Origin: Pseudomonadota bacterium
Lineage (GTDB): Bacteria > Pseudomonadota > Gammaproteobacteria > Burkholderiales > Burkholderiaceae_C
Assembly: GCA_020161065.1 (NCBI GenBank)
Contig: JAIUPH010000008.1
Span: forward strand, 310,001 to 374,000
Direction: 5' to 3'
DNA length: 64,000 nt
A model generated the notes under the pieces. It had not been told where the DNA came from, made no database searches, and saw only the letters and a program-made list of their open reading frames with translations. Numbering within the stretch: the first letter of the stretch is position 1; each line of letters begins with the position of its first letter. Below are positions 36,903 to 48,223 of the stretch, in pieces. The position numbers were made by a program, and so were the translations under genes.

Positions 36903-37399
36903 GACAAGTCCTGCGTCATCGCGCGCGCCGCCGCGGTCTGCCGCGTGCGAAAGTCGTTCAGCTTCTGCAGCAATGCCGCGTCGTCCGCGGCCAGCATGGC
37001 CACCGCGAACAACGCCGCATTGGCCGCCCCGGCGGGCCCGATGGCAAACGTCGCCACGGGTATCCCTTTGGGCATCTGCACGATCGAATACAGAGAATCG
37101 AGCCCTTGCAGATACCGACTGGCTACCGGAACCCCCAGCACCGGCACGGTGGTTTTGGACGCCAGCATCCCCGGCAGATGCGCCGCACCCCCCGCCCCCG
37201 CAATGATCGCCCGAAACCCCCGATCGGCCGCGCTGGCCGCAAACGCGAACATATCGTCAGGCATGCGGTGCGCTGACAATACTTGCCGATGATAGGGAAT
37301 GGCAAATTCATCGAGGACTGCAGCGGCGTTGGACAAGGTTTCCCAGTCGCTGGAGGAGCCCATGACGATGGCGATTTGATCGTGAGAGTTTTTCCCCAT
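36899..37399 (-). CDS. purE: 5-(Carboxyamino)imidazole ribonucleotide mutase, 5' part compositionally foreign
   Basis: Isomerises N5-CAIR to CAIR, acting after PurK. The 166-residue protein has MGSSSDWET, SAHRMPDDM and GAGGAAHLPGML, all normal for class I PurE. I start at the ATG at 37399; TTG at 37414 is possible. The 3' third has the high-GC codon use of the window, but from about 37030 to the start codon the codons shift to forms rare elsewhere here (CCC for Pro, A/T-ending codons). The gene ends 33 nt past the AT-rich helical-repeat gene. Confidence 0.93.
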   Translation of the reverse strand: MGKNSHDQIAIVMGSSSDWETLSNAAAVLDEFAIPYHRQVLSAHRMPDDMFAFAASAADRGFRAIIAGAGGAAHLPGMLASKTTVPVLGVPVASRYLQGLDSLYSIVQMPKGIPVATFAIGPAGAANAALFAVAMLAADDAALLQKLNDFRTRQTAAARAMTQDLS

Positions 37400-37431
37400 A
37401 TTCAATATTGTCAAGCCAATAAAATGAAATC

Positions 37432-38589
37432 CTACAAAGCCGGAAACGCAAAATCCTTTGGGGCACGCTCGCCGAGCACTTTCAAAACGTCAGATTCTCG
37501 TTGACAATTTAGATCAAATCTCGCGATCGCATCCTGCCACATTTTCGTGAATCTCTCATCCAAACCATCAAACTGTTTGAGTGCCAACTGGATCGAATAA
37601 GCGGCGATCGCCATACCGCTTGCACTAACTCCACCAAAGAATCTTTCCATGAGTGCTGACGCGCCTTGAATCACCTGAGATTGATCAATTTCACTCAATA
37701 TGGCTCGGCTTCGCAATATATCTGCCGATCGCATCAATTCTGCCGCAGGCCAAATGGCAGCTAGATCAGCGGGAACCTTCGATGAAGTGAACCGACGGAT
37801 CGCTTCAGCGTACTGCCCCTGGACGATTGCAAGCTGCCCAAACAACAAGTCGAATGCCCAACCCAAAGACGTATCTTTGATATATTGAGCATAATTCTCT
37901 GCGGATGCCGCCTGAACAATTAGATGGCATTCTTCAATATCGAGGTCGAGACCTTTAACTTCTTGAATGCGCACATTGAAAACTTTGATTGCGGCGCGAT
38001 TGTATAAAATTGCCCCAAGAGATGAATCATCCCCCAATCGAAGTGCAGACTCTCGCGCAGATTTATACCAGTTGTCAGCCTTCTTTATCGCACCAACGTC
38101 TTCACAGGTATCCGCCACAACAAGACAGGCACGGGCAGCCACCTCATCCGACACAACGCGACCCGAAACAAAGATATCTGCCAAATCACGCGATAAATTA
38201 TCCCATTGACCGAGTATACGGTGAACGGCAGCAAGCCACGCGGCGACCAATAACGGAAGATCATCATTTGGCGGGCATCCCGCTGCCAGCGCACGGCTTC
38301 GATTCAATTTATCAATTGCCTTGGCAGCGCCATTTTCGAAGTATTCACAAACACCTTCTGCGAAGTTTATATAAGCAACAATCTGTGCTGTATTCATCTG
38401 CGAGAGCACTGACCTAGCCGATCGAATTATCTCGCGTGCATCATCAAGGTGTCCCAAGCGCGCTTTATAGACCGCATGCTTCAGACGGAGCATCCAATGC
38501 TTGTGAATATCTCGTTCACCTGAAAGGGCAGCAATCAGACTGGATTCGTATCGAGACATCACTCCCTCGCTAGAAGCATCGGCCTTCAT
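37432..38589 (-). CDS. Orphan alpha-helical (TPR-like) repeat protein in low-GC DNA
   Basis: A 385-residue protein that I do not recognise. It is almost entirely helical with repeated 35-40-residue amphipathic units (AVYKARLGHLDDAREIIRSAR, KKADNWYKSARESALRLGD, GQYAEAIRRF), so a TPR-like solenoid is likely. No signal peptide, catalytic motif or fused effector domain is visible. The ATG at 38589 is used; a second in-frame ATG is 10 codons on. Its base composition and codon use are unlike all neighbours, which suggests transfer. Partners such as a toxin or sigma factor are not encoded next to it. A scaffold or regulatory role is a guess. Confidence 0.72.
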   Translation of the reverse strand: MKADASSEGVMSRYESSLIAALSGERDIHKHWMLRLKHAVYKARLGHLDDAREIIRSARSVLSQMNTAQIVAYINFAEGVCEYFENGAAKAIDKLNRSRALAAGCPPNDDLPLLVAAWLAAVHRILGQWDNLSRDLADIFVSGRVVSDEVAARACLVVADTCEDVGAIKKADNWYKSARESALRLGDDSSLGAILYNRAAIKVFNVRIQEVKGLDLDIEECHLIVQAASAENYAQYIKDTSLGWAFDLLFGQLAIVQGQYAEAIRRFTSSKVPADLAAIWPAAELMRSADILRSRAILSEIDQSQVIQGASALMERFFGGVSASGMAIAAYSIQLALKQFDGLDERFTKMWQDAIARFDLNCQRESDVLKVLGERAPKDFAFPAL

Positions 38590-38931
38590 CCGATCACGGC
38601 GCCTGAAGCGACTCGGCTGTCGCAACGGCCCAAGGCTGCGCCGCAACCGACAACAGAACGCAAATGCAGGTCGTGTTCATTGTTGGCAACTTCGACCACG
38701 TCCATGGCTGTACCGCGGTCTAACGCGCATTTTGGACTGCATCCTTGCCTCCTAGTTTGCGTCAACATCGACGGAACAGCAGGGTGGGCTTTGACTGGTC
38801 GCAGCCAAGTGTGCTCGATACCTTCTCACTCACCAAGGCACGCATTACCATGCGCGACAGCGTCGAGACGTACGAGAGACGGATGTCCAATGCTCGGCGC
38901 ACAACGACATCAACTCTGACGGAGAACACTC
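38590..38931. other. 342-nt intergenic region between the orphan gene and the SWIB gene
   Basis: No gene is convincing here; short frames on both strands lack family features or ribosome binding sites. It must carry the divergent promoters of the orphan gene and the SWIB gene. It may contain remnants of the event that inserted the low-GC DNA. Confidence 0.6.
38791..38820 (+). promoter_or_regulatory. Candidate promoter of the SWIB gene
   Basis: TTGACT (38791-38796), 18-nt spacer, TCGATA (38815-38820), about 110 nt before the start codon. The -10 hexamer is imperfect. Confidence 0.35.
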
Positions 38932-39330
38932 ATGGCAACTGCAAAGAAGGCACCGGCTAAGAAGGCGCCGGCGAAGAAGTCTGCACCCGCTAAGAAAATG
39001 GCGCCCGCAAAGAAGGCGGCATCCGGAAAGGCGGCGGCTTCTCCTAAGACTGCAGCCAAAAAAGCCGCCCCCGCCAAGAAGCGCACCCCCAACGCCGCCT
39101 TCATGAAGGCGATGACGCCCAGTGCGGCGCTGGCGGCGGTGATCGGGGACAAGGCGATGCCGCGGACCGAGGTGACCAAGAAGGTCTGGGAATACATCAA
39201 GAAGAACGGGCTGCAGGACAGCGCCAAGAAGACCATGATCAACGCCGACGCCAAGCTGAAGGAGATCTTCAAGAAGGCGCAGGTCTCGATGTTCGAGATG
39301 ACCAAGCTGATCAGCAGCCACCTCAAGTAA
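38932..39330 (+). CDS. SWIB/MDM2-domain protein with histone H1-like lysine-rich tail
   Basis: A 132-residue DNA-associated protein. Residues 1-52 are a Lys/Ala/Pro tail of AKK-PA-type repeats, like histone H1 and bacterial H1-like proteins. Residues 55-131 form a SWIB domain (MTPSAALAAVIGDKAMPRT, VWEYIKKNGLQDS, NADAKLKEIF, MFEMTKLISSHLK). SWIB domains occur in eukaryotic chromatin remodellers and in chlamydial and some proteobacterial nucleoid proteins. The ATG follows GGAGAACACTC. A strong terminator follows. A nucleoid-organising role is likely, but not shown. Confidence 0.9.
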   Translation: MATAKKAPAKKAPAKKSAPAKKMAPAKKAASGKAAASPKTAAKKAAPAKKRTPNAAFMKAMTPSAALAAVIGDKAMPRTEVTKKVWEYIKKNGLQDSAKKTMINADAKLKEIFKKAQVSMFEMTKLISSHLK

Positions 39331-39351
39331 GGCCCGCAAGGCCAACCGGGA

Positions 39352-39396
39352 AAGCCGCAGCGTCGGTCGGATCGACCGGCTGCGGCTTCGTCGTTT
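39352..39396 (+). terminator. Intrinsic terminator after the SWIB gene
   Basis: AAGCCGCAGC (39352-39361) pairs with GCTGCGGCTT (39379-39388); an inner stem CGGTCG/CGACCG closes on GAT. CGTCGTTTT follows. Sixteen base pairs in all. Confidence 0.85.
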
Positions 39397-39425
39397 TCGC
39401 CGCCGACTTGCTCAGCGGCGGCGCG

Positions 39426-40490
39426 TCAGTTGACCACCTGCGCCAGGCTGCCGCTGGCGTACTGGCGCGCCACGGCGGCCAGCGGCTCGGGCTTGATCTT
39501 GCCGGCCTGGCCTTCGCAGCCGAACTCCACGTAGCGCTGGCGGCAGATGGCCTTAGCAGCCTCGCGCGCGGGCTTGAGGTAGTCGCGCGGGTCGAACTTG
39601 CCGGGGTTCTCGGCCATGTACTTGCGGATGGCGCCGGTCATCGCCAGCCGGATGTCGGTGTCGATGTTGATCTTGCGCACGCCGTACTTGATGGCGTGCT
39701 GGATCTCCTCCACCGGCACGCCATAGGTCTCCTTCATGTCGCCGCCGTACTGGCGGATGATGGCCAGCAGGTCCTGCGGCACGCTGGAGCTGCCGTGCAT
39801 CACCAGGTGGGTGTTGGGGATGCGGCGGTTGATCTCCTTGATGCGGTCGATCGCCAGGATGTCGCCGGTGGGCTTGCGGGTGAACTTGTAGGCGCCGTGG
39901 CTGGTGCCGATGGCAATGGCCAGCGCGTCGAGCTGGGTCTTCTTGACGAAGTCGGCCGCCTGCTCGGGGTCGGTCAGCAATTGCTCGCGCGTCATCGTCG
40001 CGTCGGTGCCGTGGCCGTCTTCCTTGTCGCCGCGCATGGTCTCCAGCGAGCCCAGGCAGCCCAGCTCGCCTTCGACCGTGACGCCCTGGCGGTGCGCCAT
40101 GTCCACCACCTGGCGCGTCACGTCGACGTTGTAGTCGTAGCTGGCGATGGTCTTGCCGTCGGCCTGCAAAGAGCCGTCCATCATCACCGAGCTGAAGCCC
40201 AGGTCGATGGCGCCGCGGCAGACCTCGGGGCTCTGGCCGTGGTCCTGGTGCATCACCAGCGGAATGTGCGGCCACGACTCCACCGCCGCCTGGATCAGGT
40301 GCTTGATGAAGGGCTCGCCGGCGTACTTGCGCGCGCCGGCGCTGGCCTGCAGGATCACCGGGGCGTTGACCTCGGCGGCGGCCGTCATCACGGCCTGCAC
40401 CTGCTCCAGGTTGTTGACGTTGAAGGCGGGGATGCCGTAGCCGTTTTCGGCGGCGTGGTCGAGCAACTGGCGCATCGAGACGAGGGGCAT
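39426..40490 (-). CDS. fba: Class II fructose-bisphosphate aldolase
   Basis: Cleaves fructose 1,6-bisphosphate in glycolysis; zinc-dependent. The 354-residue enzyme begins [23 protein letters not shown]-type and has the metal ligands in PLVMHQDHG and the VEGELGCLG motif, then [11 protein letters not shown] and the catalytic [12 protein letters not shown]. The ATG at 40490 follows GGAGCCCGCC. It is transcribed away from the divergent DUF4325-type gene. Confidence 0.96.
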   Translation of the reverse strand: MPLVSMRQLLDHAAENGYGIPAFNVNNLEQVQAVMTAAAEVNAPVILQASAGARKYAGEPFIKHLIQAAVESWPHIPLVMHQDHGQSPEVCRGAIDLGFSSVMMDGSLQADGKTIASYDYNVDVTRQVVDMAHRQGVTVEGELGCLGSLETMRGDKEDGHGTDATMTREQLLTDPEQAADFVKKTQLDALAIAIGTSHGAYKFTRKPTGDILAIDRIKEINRRIPNTHLVMHGSSSVPQDLLAIIRQYGGDMKETYGVPVEEIQHAIKYGVRKINIDTDIRLAMTGAIRKYMAENPGKFDPRDYLKPAREAAKAICRQRYVEFGCEGQAGKIKPEPLAAVARQYASGSLAQVVN

Positions 40491-40757
40491 GGCGGGCTCC
40501 GGAAAAATGGTCGGGTGGATGGAATTCCAGGCCCTGTCGGCGCTCGCTGCGTAACCGGGCCGTAACCGGCGGATTTTAGGCGCTGGCCCCGGGCGGCCGC
40601 GGCCTTGTCCGCACGCGGCGCAGGCGCGCGGCGAAGGCATGCAAGCGAAACTGGCCGGATTTCGCCCGGCTTTTCCGCGCTCGGCGGCGGGCAGCTCTTG
40701 CCGACACTGCGGCTCACCTGCCCCTTGTCTGCGGGCCGCCCGCCGAAGACCACGCCG

Positions 40758-41795
40758 ATGAAGCCCGCCGCCCGCCTGGCCGATGCCACCGCCTGGATCA
40801 CCACCGCCGCCACGCGCGCCGGGGATGAGTTGCCGGCCTATGTGATGGACCGCCTGCAGATCGGCCGCCGCTCGGCATTGAGCCTGCTGCGCCGCTTGGA
40901 AGCCGCGCAGTGGCTGCAGCGCAGCGGCAGCCGCCGCAAGCCCTGCTGGCAGCCGGGCCCGCTGCGCCAGGTGGTGCAGCGCTATGCGCTGGCCGGGTTG
41001 CAGGAAGACCTGCCCTGGAGCCGCGACTTCGCGCCCTTCTTCCAGTTGCCGCCCGCGGTGGCGCGGCTCGCGCAGCACGCCTTCACCGAGCTGCTGAACA
41101 ACGCCATCGAGCACAGCGGCGGCAGCCAGGTGACGATCTCGCTGCGCCAGACGGCGCTGCACCTGCAGTTGCTGGTGTCGGACGACGGCTGCGGGCTGTT
41201 CCGGCGCCTGCAGGATGCGCACGACCTCGCCGACCCGCGGCTGGCGATGCTGGAACTCAGCAAGGGCAAGCTCAGCAGCCTGCCGGATCGCCACAGCGGC
41301 CGCGGCTTGTTCTTCTGCTCGCGCCTGGCCGACGTGCTGGACCTGCATGCCAACGAGACGGCCTTCCAGCACCGCGGCTTCGGCGGCGCGCCCGGCTGGC
41401 GTGAAGGGCGGCCGCTGGCGCGCCAGGGCACTTCCGTCTATCTGGCCGTCGCGCTGGACACGCCGCGCACGCTGGACGCGGTGCTGCGCCGGCACAGCGC
41501 CGATGGCCGCGGCTACGGCTTCGAGCGCACCGCGGTGCCGCTGAAGCTGCTGACCGGTGGCGCCGGCGCCGCGGTGCACCTGGCCTCGCGCGCGCAGGCG
41601 CGGCGCGCGGCGCTGCGGCTGCAGGCCTTCCGCCATGCCGAGCTGGACTTTTCGGGCATCGACGAAATCGGCCACAGCTTCGCCGACGAGCTGTTCCGCG
41701 TCTTCGCGCGCGAGCAGCCGCTACTCGAACTGCAGCCCACCGGCATGGCGCCGGCGGTGGCGGCGATGGTCGATTCGGTGCGCGCCGGCGGCTGA
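40758..41795 (+). CDS. wHTH-HATPase-DUF4325 (STAS-like) switch protein
   Basis: A 345-residue, three-part protein. Residues 10-68 look like a winged helix ([30 protein letters not shown]). Residues 95-230 are a GHKL/histidine-kinase-like ATPase: N box [15 protein letters not shown]1 SDDGCGLF, G2 HSGRGLFF. Residues 255-340 are DUF4325 ([20 protein letters not shown]), a STAS-like fold. There is no phosphoacceptor histidine domain. The layout recalls anti-sigma kinase and its STAS antagonist fused in one chain with a DNA-binding head. It sits between fba and pyk on the opposite strand. The role is unknown; ATP-dependent control of DNA binding is a hypothesis. Confidence 0.82.
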   Translation: MKPAARLADATAWITTAATRAGDELPAYVMDRLQIGRRSALSLLRRLEAAQWLQRSGSRRKPCWQPGPLRQVVQRYALAGLQEDLPWSRDFAPFFQLPPAVARLAQHAFTELLNNAIEHSGGSQVTISLRQTALHLQLLVSDDGCGLFRRLQDAHDLADPRLAMLELSKGKLSSLPDRHSGRGLFFCSRLADVLDLHANETAFQHRGFGGAPGWREGRPLARQGTSVYLAVALDTPRTLDAVLRRHSADGRGYGFERTAVPLKLLTGGAGAAVHLASRAQARRAALRLQAFRHAELDFSGIDEIGHSFADELFRVFAREQPLLELQPTGMAPAVAAMVDSVRAGG

Positions 41796-41808
41796 CGCCG
41801 GCTGGGCC

Positions 41809-43239
41809 TCAATCCACCCGGCAGACTTTCAACATGTTGGTACCGCCGGGGTAGCCCATCGGCTCGCCGCAGGTGATGGCGTAGGTGTCGCCGGGCTTGA
41901 GCTCGCCGCGCGCCACCAGCAGCTTCTCGGCCTGCACCAGGGCCGAATCGCGGTCGCTTTCCTTGGCCATCAGCATCGGCCGAACGTTGCGGTAGAGCGC
42001 CATCTTGCGTTGCGACACGGTCTGCGTCGTCAGGCCGAAGATCGGCAGCTTGATGTTGTGCCGGCTCATCCACAGCGCCGTGCTGCCCGACTCGGTGAGC
42101 GCGATGATGGCCTTGCAGCCCAGGTGATGCGCCGTGAACAGCGCGCCCATCGCGATGCTCTGGTCGATGCGGCCGAAGCGCTTGTTGGTGAAGTCGGTGT
42201 CGAGCGAGACGTCCTCCGCGCGCTCGGCCTCCAGCGCGATCAGCGCCATGTGCTCCACCGTCTCCACCGGGTACTTGCCGGCCGCCGTCTCGGCGCTCAG
42301 CATCACGGCGTCGGTGCCATCGAGTACCGCGTTAGCCACGTCCGACACCTCGGCGCGCGTGGGCACCGGGTTCTGGATCATGCTCTCCATCATCTGCGTG
42401 GCGGTGATGGCCACCTTGTCCATCTCGCGCGCCATGCGGATCATCTTCTTCTGCAGCGCCGGCACCGCGGCGTTGCCGACCTCCACCGCGAGGTCGCCGC
42501 GCGCCACCATGATGCCGTCGCTGGCCTTGAGGATGGCTTCGAGCTGGGGGATGGCCTCGCTGCGCTCGATCTTGGCGATCATCGCCGGCTTGTGGCGGTA
42601 GGCCTCGCCGGCCACGTTGGCGAGCTGGCGCGCCATCTCCATGTCGGTGGCGCTCTTCGGGAAGCTCACCGCCACGTACTCGGCCTGGAAGGCCATCGCG
42701 GTGCGGATGTCTTCCATGTCCTTGGCCGTCAGCGCCGGCGCCGTCAGGCCGCCGCCCTGCTTGTTGATGCCCTTGTTGTTGGACAGCTCGCCGCCGACCT
42801 TGACGACGGTGTGCACCTGCTCGCCGCGCACCGCGTCGACGGTCAGCACGATCAGCCCGTCGTTGAGCAGCAGCGTGTCGCCGGGGCGCACGTCGCGCGG
42901 CAGCTCCTTGTAGTCCAGGCCCACGGCGTGCACGTCGCCGGCTTCGGCGCGCTGCGCGTCCAGCACGAAGGGCTGGCCGTTTTGCAGCATCACGCGGCCG
43001 TCGACGAACTTGCCGACGCGGATCTTCGGCCCCTGCAGGTCGGCCATCAGCGCCACCGTGCGGCCCACCTTGTCGGCCGTGCGGCGCACCAGCTCGGCGC
43101 GGGCGATGTGGTCCTCGGCCTTGCCGTGGCTGAAGTTCAGGCGCACCACGTCGACGCCGGCGAGCAGCAGACGCTCCAGCACCTCCGGGTCGCTGGACGC
43201 GGGGCCGAGGGTGGCGACGATCTTGGTGGCACGCGACAT
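41809..43239 (-). CDS. pyk: Pyruvate kinase
   Basis: Last step of glycolysis. The 476-residue enzyme starts MSRATKIVATLGPASSD and has RLNFSHG, the active-site MVARGDLAVEVG, KMIRMAREMDKVAITATQMM and SAETAAGKYPVE. I use the ATG at 43239 since family members begin at this residue; the ATG at 43260 would add seven residues. Both have weak ribosome binding sites. It follows the malic enzyme gene on the same strand after 124 nt. Confidence 0.95.
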   Translation of the reverse strand: MSRATKIVATLGPASSDPEVLERLLLAGVDVVRLNFSHGKAEDHIARAELVRRTADKVGRTVALMADLQGPKIRVGKFVDGRVMLQNGQPFVLDAQRAEAGDVHAVGLDYKELPRDVRPGDTLLLNDGLIVLTVDAVRGEQVHTVVKVGGELSNNKGINKQGGGLTAPALTAKDMEDIRTAMAFQAEYVAVSFPKSATDMEMARQLANVAGEAYRHKPAMIAKIERSEAIPQLEAILKASDGIMVARGDLAVEVGNAAVPALQKKMIRMAREMDKVAITATQMMESMIQNPVPTRAEVSDVANAVLDGTDAVMLSAETAAGKYPVETVEHMALIALEAERAEDVSLDTDFTNKRFGRIDQSIAMGALFTAHHLGCKAIIALTESGSTALWMSRHNIKLPIFGLTTQTVSQRKMALYRNVRPMLMAKESDRDSALVQAEKLLVARGELKPGDTYAITCGEPMGYPGGTNMLKVCRVD

Positions 43240-43363
43240 GGGCTGGAGCTTCTGATTCATGGAACCTGGCAAGGGCGGCGGCAGGGCCGGCGGATTATCA
43301 GCGCGCGCCGGCTGGCCGCGGTTTCATCGCGGTTTCATCGCGGGCCCCGCGCGACCCAACCCA

Positions 43364-45679
<2,316 letters not shown>

Positions 45680-45753
45680 GCTCGTCTCCTTCGTTGTTCG
45701 TTCTCGATGGGCGGACGGTACACCCGCACGCGCCCCGGCGGACAGCCCCCGGC

Positions 45754-46947
45754 TCAGCCCTGCGCGCGCCGCTGCAGCACCTCGAAGGCGGGCAGCGTCT
45801 TGCCTTCCAGCACCTCCAGGAAGGCGCCGCCGCCGGTGCTGATGTAGCCCACGTCTTTCTCGATGCCGTACTTGGCGATGGCGGCCAGCGTGTCGCCGCC
45901 GCCGGCGATGCTGAAGGCGCTGCTCTGCGCGATCGCCCGCGCGATGGTCTCCGTGCCCTTGGCGAAGGCGTCGAACTCGAACACGCCGACCGGGCCGTTC
46001 CAGACGATGGTGCCGGCGGCCAGCAGCTTGGCGGCCAGCAGCTGTGCCGTCTTCGGGCCGATGTCGAGGATGAGGTCGTCGTCGGCCACGTCCGTGGCTG
46101 CCTTCACGGTGGCCGGCGCGTCGGCGGCAAAGGTCTTGGCGCACACCACGTCGACCGGAATCGGCACCTCGGCGCCGCGCGCCTTCATCGCCTCGATCAC
46201 CGCCTTCGCCTGGTCCACCAGGTCGGGCTCGGCAAGGCTCTTGCCGATCTTCAGCCCGGCGGCCAGCATGAAGGTGTTGGCGATGCCGCCGCCGACCACC
46301 AGGCCGTCGACCTTGGCGGCCAGGCTTTGCAGGATGGTCAGCTTGGTGCTCACCTTGCTGCCGGCGACGATGGCCACCAGCGGCCGCTTCGGGTTGGCCA
46401 GCGCCTTGGTGATGGCGTCGATCTCGGCGGCCAGCAGCGGGCCGGCGCAGGCCACCGGCGCGAACTGCGCGATGCCGTAGGTGCTGGCCTCGGCGCGGTG
46501 CGCGGTGCCGAAGGCGTCGTGCACGAAGATGTCGCACAGCGCGGCCATCGTGCGCGAGAGCGTCTCGTCGTTCTTCTTCTCGCCCTTGTTGACGCGGCAG
46601 TTCTCCAGCAGCACCACCTGGCCGGGCGCGACGTCGACGCCGTCGACCCAGTTCGACTTCAGCGGCACCTCGCGCCCCAGCAGTTCGGCCAGCCGCGCGG
46701 CCACCGGCGCCAGCGAGTCTTCGGGCTTGAAGGCGCCCTCGGTCGGGCGGCCCAGGTGGCTGGTGACCATCACCGCGGCGCCGGCGTCGAGCGCCATGCG
46801 GATGCAGGGCACGCTGGCGCGGATGCGCGTGTCTTCGGTGATGCGGCCGGCATCGTCCTGCGGCACGTTGAGGTCGGCGCGGATGAACACGCGCTTGCCC
46901 TTGGCGAGGCCTTGCGCGGCGAGGTCGGCGAAACGGAGGATCTTCAT
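45754..46947 (-). CDS. pgk: Phosphoglycerate kinase
   Basis: Glycolytic ATP-forming enzyme of 397 residues. Features are [23 protein letters not shown], the lysine-rich [30 protein letters not shown] and the GGGDTLAAI nucleotide loop. The start codon lacks an evident ribosome binding site. It is the first gene of the pgk-maeB-pyk series on the minus strand. Confidence 0.97.
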   Translation of the reverse strand: MKILRFADLAAQGLAKGKRVFIRADLNVPQDDAGRITEDTRIRASVPCIRMALDAGAAVMVTSHLGRPTEGAFKPEDSLAPVAARLAELLGREVPLKSNWVDGVDVAPGQVVLLENCRVNKGEKKNDETLSRTMAALCDIFVHDAFGTAHRAEASTYGIAQFAPVACAGPLLAAEIDAITKALANPKRPLVAIVAGSKVSTKLTILQSLAAKVDGLVVGGGIANTFMLAAGLKIGKSLAEPDLVDQAKAVIEAMKARGAEVPIPVDVVCAKTFAADAPATVKAATDVADDDLILDIGPKTAQLLAAKLLAAGTIVWNGPVGVFEFDAFAKGTETIARAIAQSSAFSIAGGGDTLAAIAKYGIEKDVGYISTGGGAFLEVLEGKTLPAFEVLQRRAQG

Positions 46948-47007
46948 GGCGGGGCGGCAGTCAGTGGAGGAAATCGCTGCCGGCGATTGTCAGGCCGGAC
47001 ATCGCGC

Positions 47008-47352
47008 CTACCAACCCAGCCCCAGCCGCAGCGCCAGCATCACCGCCATGCCGACGACGATGGTGCCCAGGATGCTGCGCTGCCAGGCGTAGAACAGCGC
47101 GGCGGCGGCGGCGGCGTAGAGCCGCGCGTCCTGCAGCGTGGCGACCCACTGGCCCTGCGTCAGCACCACCTCGGGCGCGACCACCGCCGTCAGCGCTGCC
47201 AGCGGCGCGTAGCGCAGGCCCTGGCGCAGCCAGGCGGGCAGCGGCCATTCGCGGTCGGGAAGCAGGAAGAAGCCGCGCGTCAGCAGCGTGATCAGCCCCA
47301 GGCCGACCAGCGCCAGCAGCAGCGACCAGGACCACTCCAGCGTCGCCGTCAT
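47008..47352 (-). CDS. azlD: AzlD family branched-chain amino acid exporter small subunit
   Basis: A 114-residue membrane protein with four hydrophobic segments (LLLALVGLGLITLLTRGFF, LRYAPLAALTAVVAPEVV, LYAAAAAALFYAWQ, LGTIVVGMAVMLAL). AzlD pairs with AzlC to export branched-chain amino acids. It lies 76 nt downstream of azlC on the same strand. Confidence 0.88.
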   Translation of the reverse strand: MTATLEWSWSLLLALVGLGLITLLTRGFFLLPDREWPLPAWLRQGLRYAPLAALTAVVAPEVVLTQGQWVATLQDARLYAAAAAALFYAWQRSILGTIVVGMAVMLALRLGLGW

Positions 47353-47354
47353 GC

Positions 47355-47410
47355 AGCCCCCTTGGCGCTGCGCGCCGTCCCCCCGAGGGGGAGCGAGCGC
47401 AACCGGGGGA
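47355..47410. repeat. Palindrome-rich intergenic element between azlC and azlD
   Basis: Contains CCCCCTTGGCGCTGCGCGCC, then TCCCCCCGAGGGGGA and AGCGAGCGCAAC. I recall similar G/C runs with GAGCGAGCGCAA between genes in other Burkholderiales, so a dispersed intergenic repeat is suspected. Only one copy is in this window. Confidence 0.35.
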
Positions 47411-47428
47411 CCCGGATCGCGCTCATCC

Positions 47429-48160
47429 TCATGTCCGGTCGTCGGCGGTGGCTGCGCCGGCCGGCGTGCGGTGGTCCATCGCCACGCCCACCAGCACGGC
47501 GGCGGCGATCGCCAGCACGATGTTCAGCTTGTACGGCAGCCCGTAGCTCAGCACCGCGGTGACGGCGGCCACCGCCGCGGCGACCCAGGTCGAGCGCGTG
47601 TTGAGCATCGAGCCGATGAGCCCGATCAGCACCAGGACGCCGGCGAAGCCCAGCCCCCATTCGGTGGGCACGCGGTCACCGAGCAGGATGCCGGCGACCG
47701 ACGACAACTGCCACGCCGGGTAGTTGAGCGCCGCGCCGCCCCAGAAGTAGGCCTCTTGCCCCGGCGCCGGCTCGGGCCGCGGGTAGCGCTTCATGAACAG
47801 CACGAAGTTCAGGTCGGCCGCGAAATAGGCCAGCCGCAGCCGCCGCGCGCGCGGCAGGTGGCCGAAGTAAGGGCGCCACTGCGTGCCCAGGATCACGAAG
47901 CGCAGGTTGACGCAGGCCGCCGTGGCCCACACCACCCACAGCGGCGCACCGCCGGCCAGCAGCGGCAAGGTGGCGAGCTGCGCGCTGCCGGCGAACACCA
48001 GCAGCGAGGTCGCCAGCGCGATCGACACGCTCATGCCCGACTTCACCATCGCGACGCCGGTCACCAGCCCCCAGGCGGCGATGCCCATCGCCGGGCCCAC
48101 CATGTCCTGCACGCCGCGGCGAAACGCAGGGTCGCGCCACCGCGCGCTCGCACCTTCCAT
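47429..48160 (-). CDS. azlC: AzlC family branched-chain amino acid exporter large subunit
   Basis: A 243-residue inner membrane protein with the AzlC pattern: a first segment with GPAMGIAAWGLVTGVAMVKSG, then LVFAGSAQLATLPLLA and NLRFVILGTQWRPYF. Several further helices follow. A CACAAT box lies 7 nt before its ATG and no ribosome binding site is visible, so the message may be leaderless. Confidence 0.9.
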   Translation of the reverse strand: MEGASARWRDPAFRRGVQDMVGPAMGIAAWGLVTGVAMVKSGMSVSIALATSLLVFAGSAQLATLPLLAGGAPLWVVWATAACVNLRFVILGTQWRPYFGHLPRARRLRLAYFAADLNFVLFMKRYPRPEPAPGQEAYFWGGAALNYPAWQLSSVAGILLGDRVPTEWGLGFAGVLVLIGLIGSMLNTRSTWVAAAVAAVTAVLSYGLPYKLNIVLAIAAAVLVGVAMDHRTPAGAATADDRT

Positions 48161-48223
48161 GCGGCCGATTGTGATGGCGTCGCGGCGGGTCCGCGGCCGG
48201 CCGCGGCGGTGGCTGCCAGCGCG

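Larger units (their letters stand above)
37030..38930. other. Low-GC segment, probable horizontally acquired DNA
   Basis: Base composition drops sharply: two 60-base rows I counted inside the orphan gene give 50% and 42% GC, against more than 70% in typical rows elsewhere. It covers the 5' part of purE, the orphan helical-repeat gene and the region up to the SWIB gene. No integrase, transposase or terminal repeats are visible. Boundaries are approximate. Confidence 0.7.

Noticed and set aside
37409-37414. TTGACA on the minus strand next to the purE start
   Set aside because: The -10 would lie inside purE and no suitable hexamer is there.
38717-38740. GTCTAACG-like sequence resembling an integron attC core
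   Set aside because: There is no matching GTTAGAC partner nearby and no integrase, so a cassette site cannot be supported.
38680-38960. Short frames upstream of the SWIB gene
   Set aside because: No ribosome binding site, no family features, and they overlap one another and the SWIB start.
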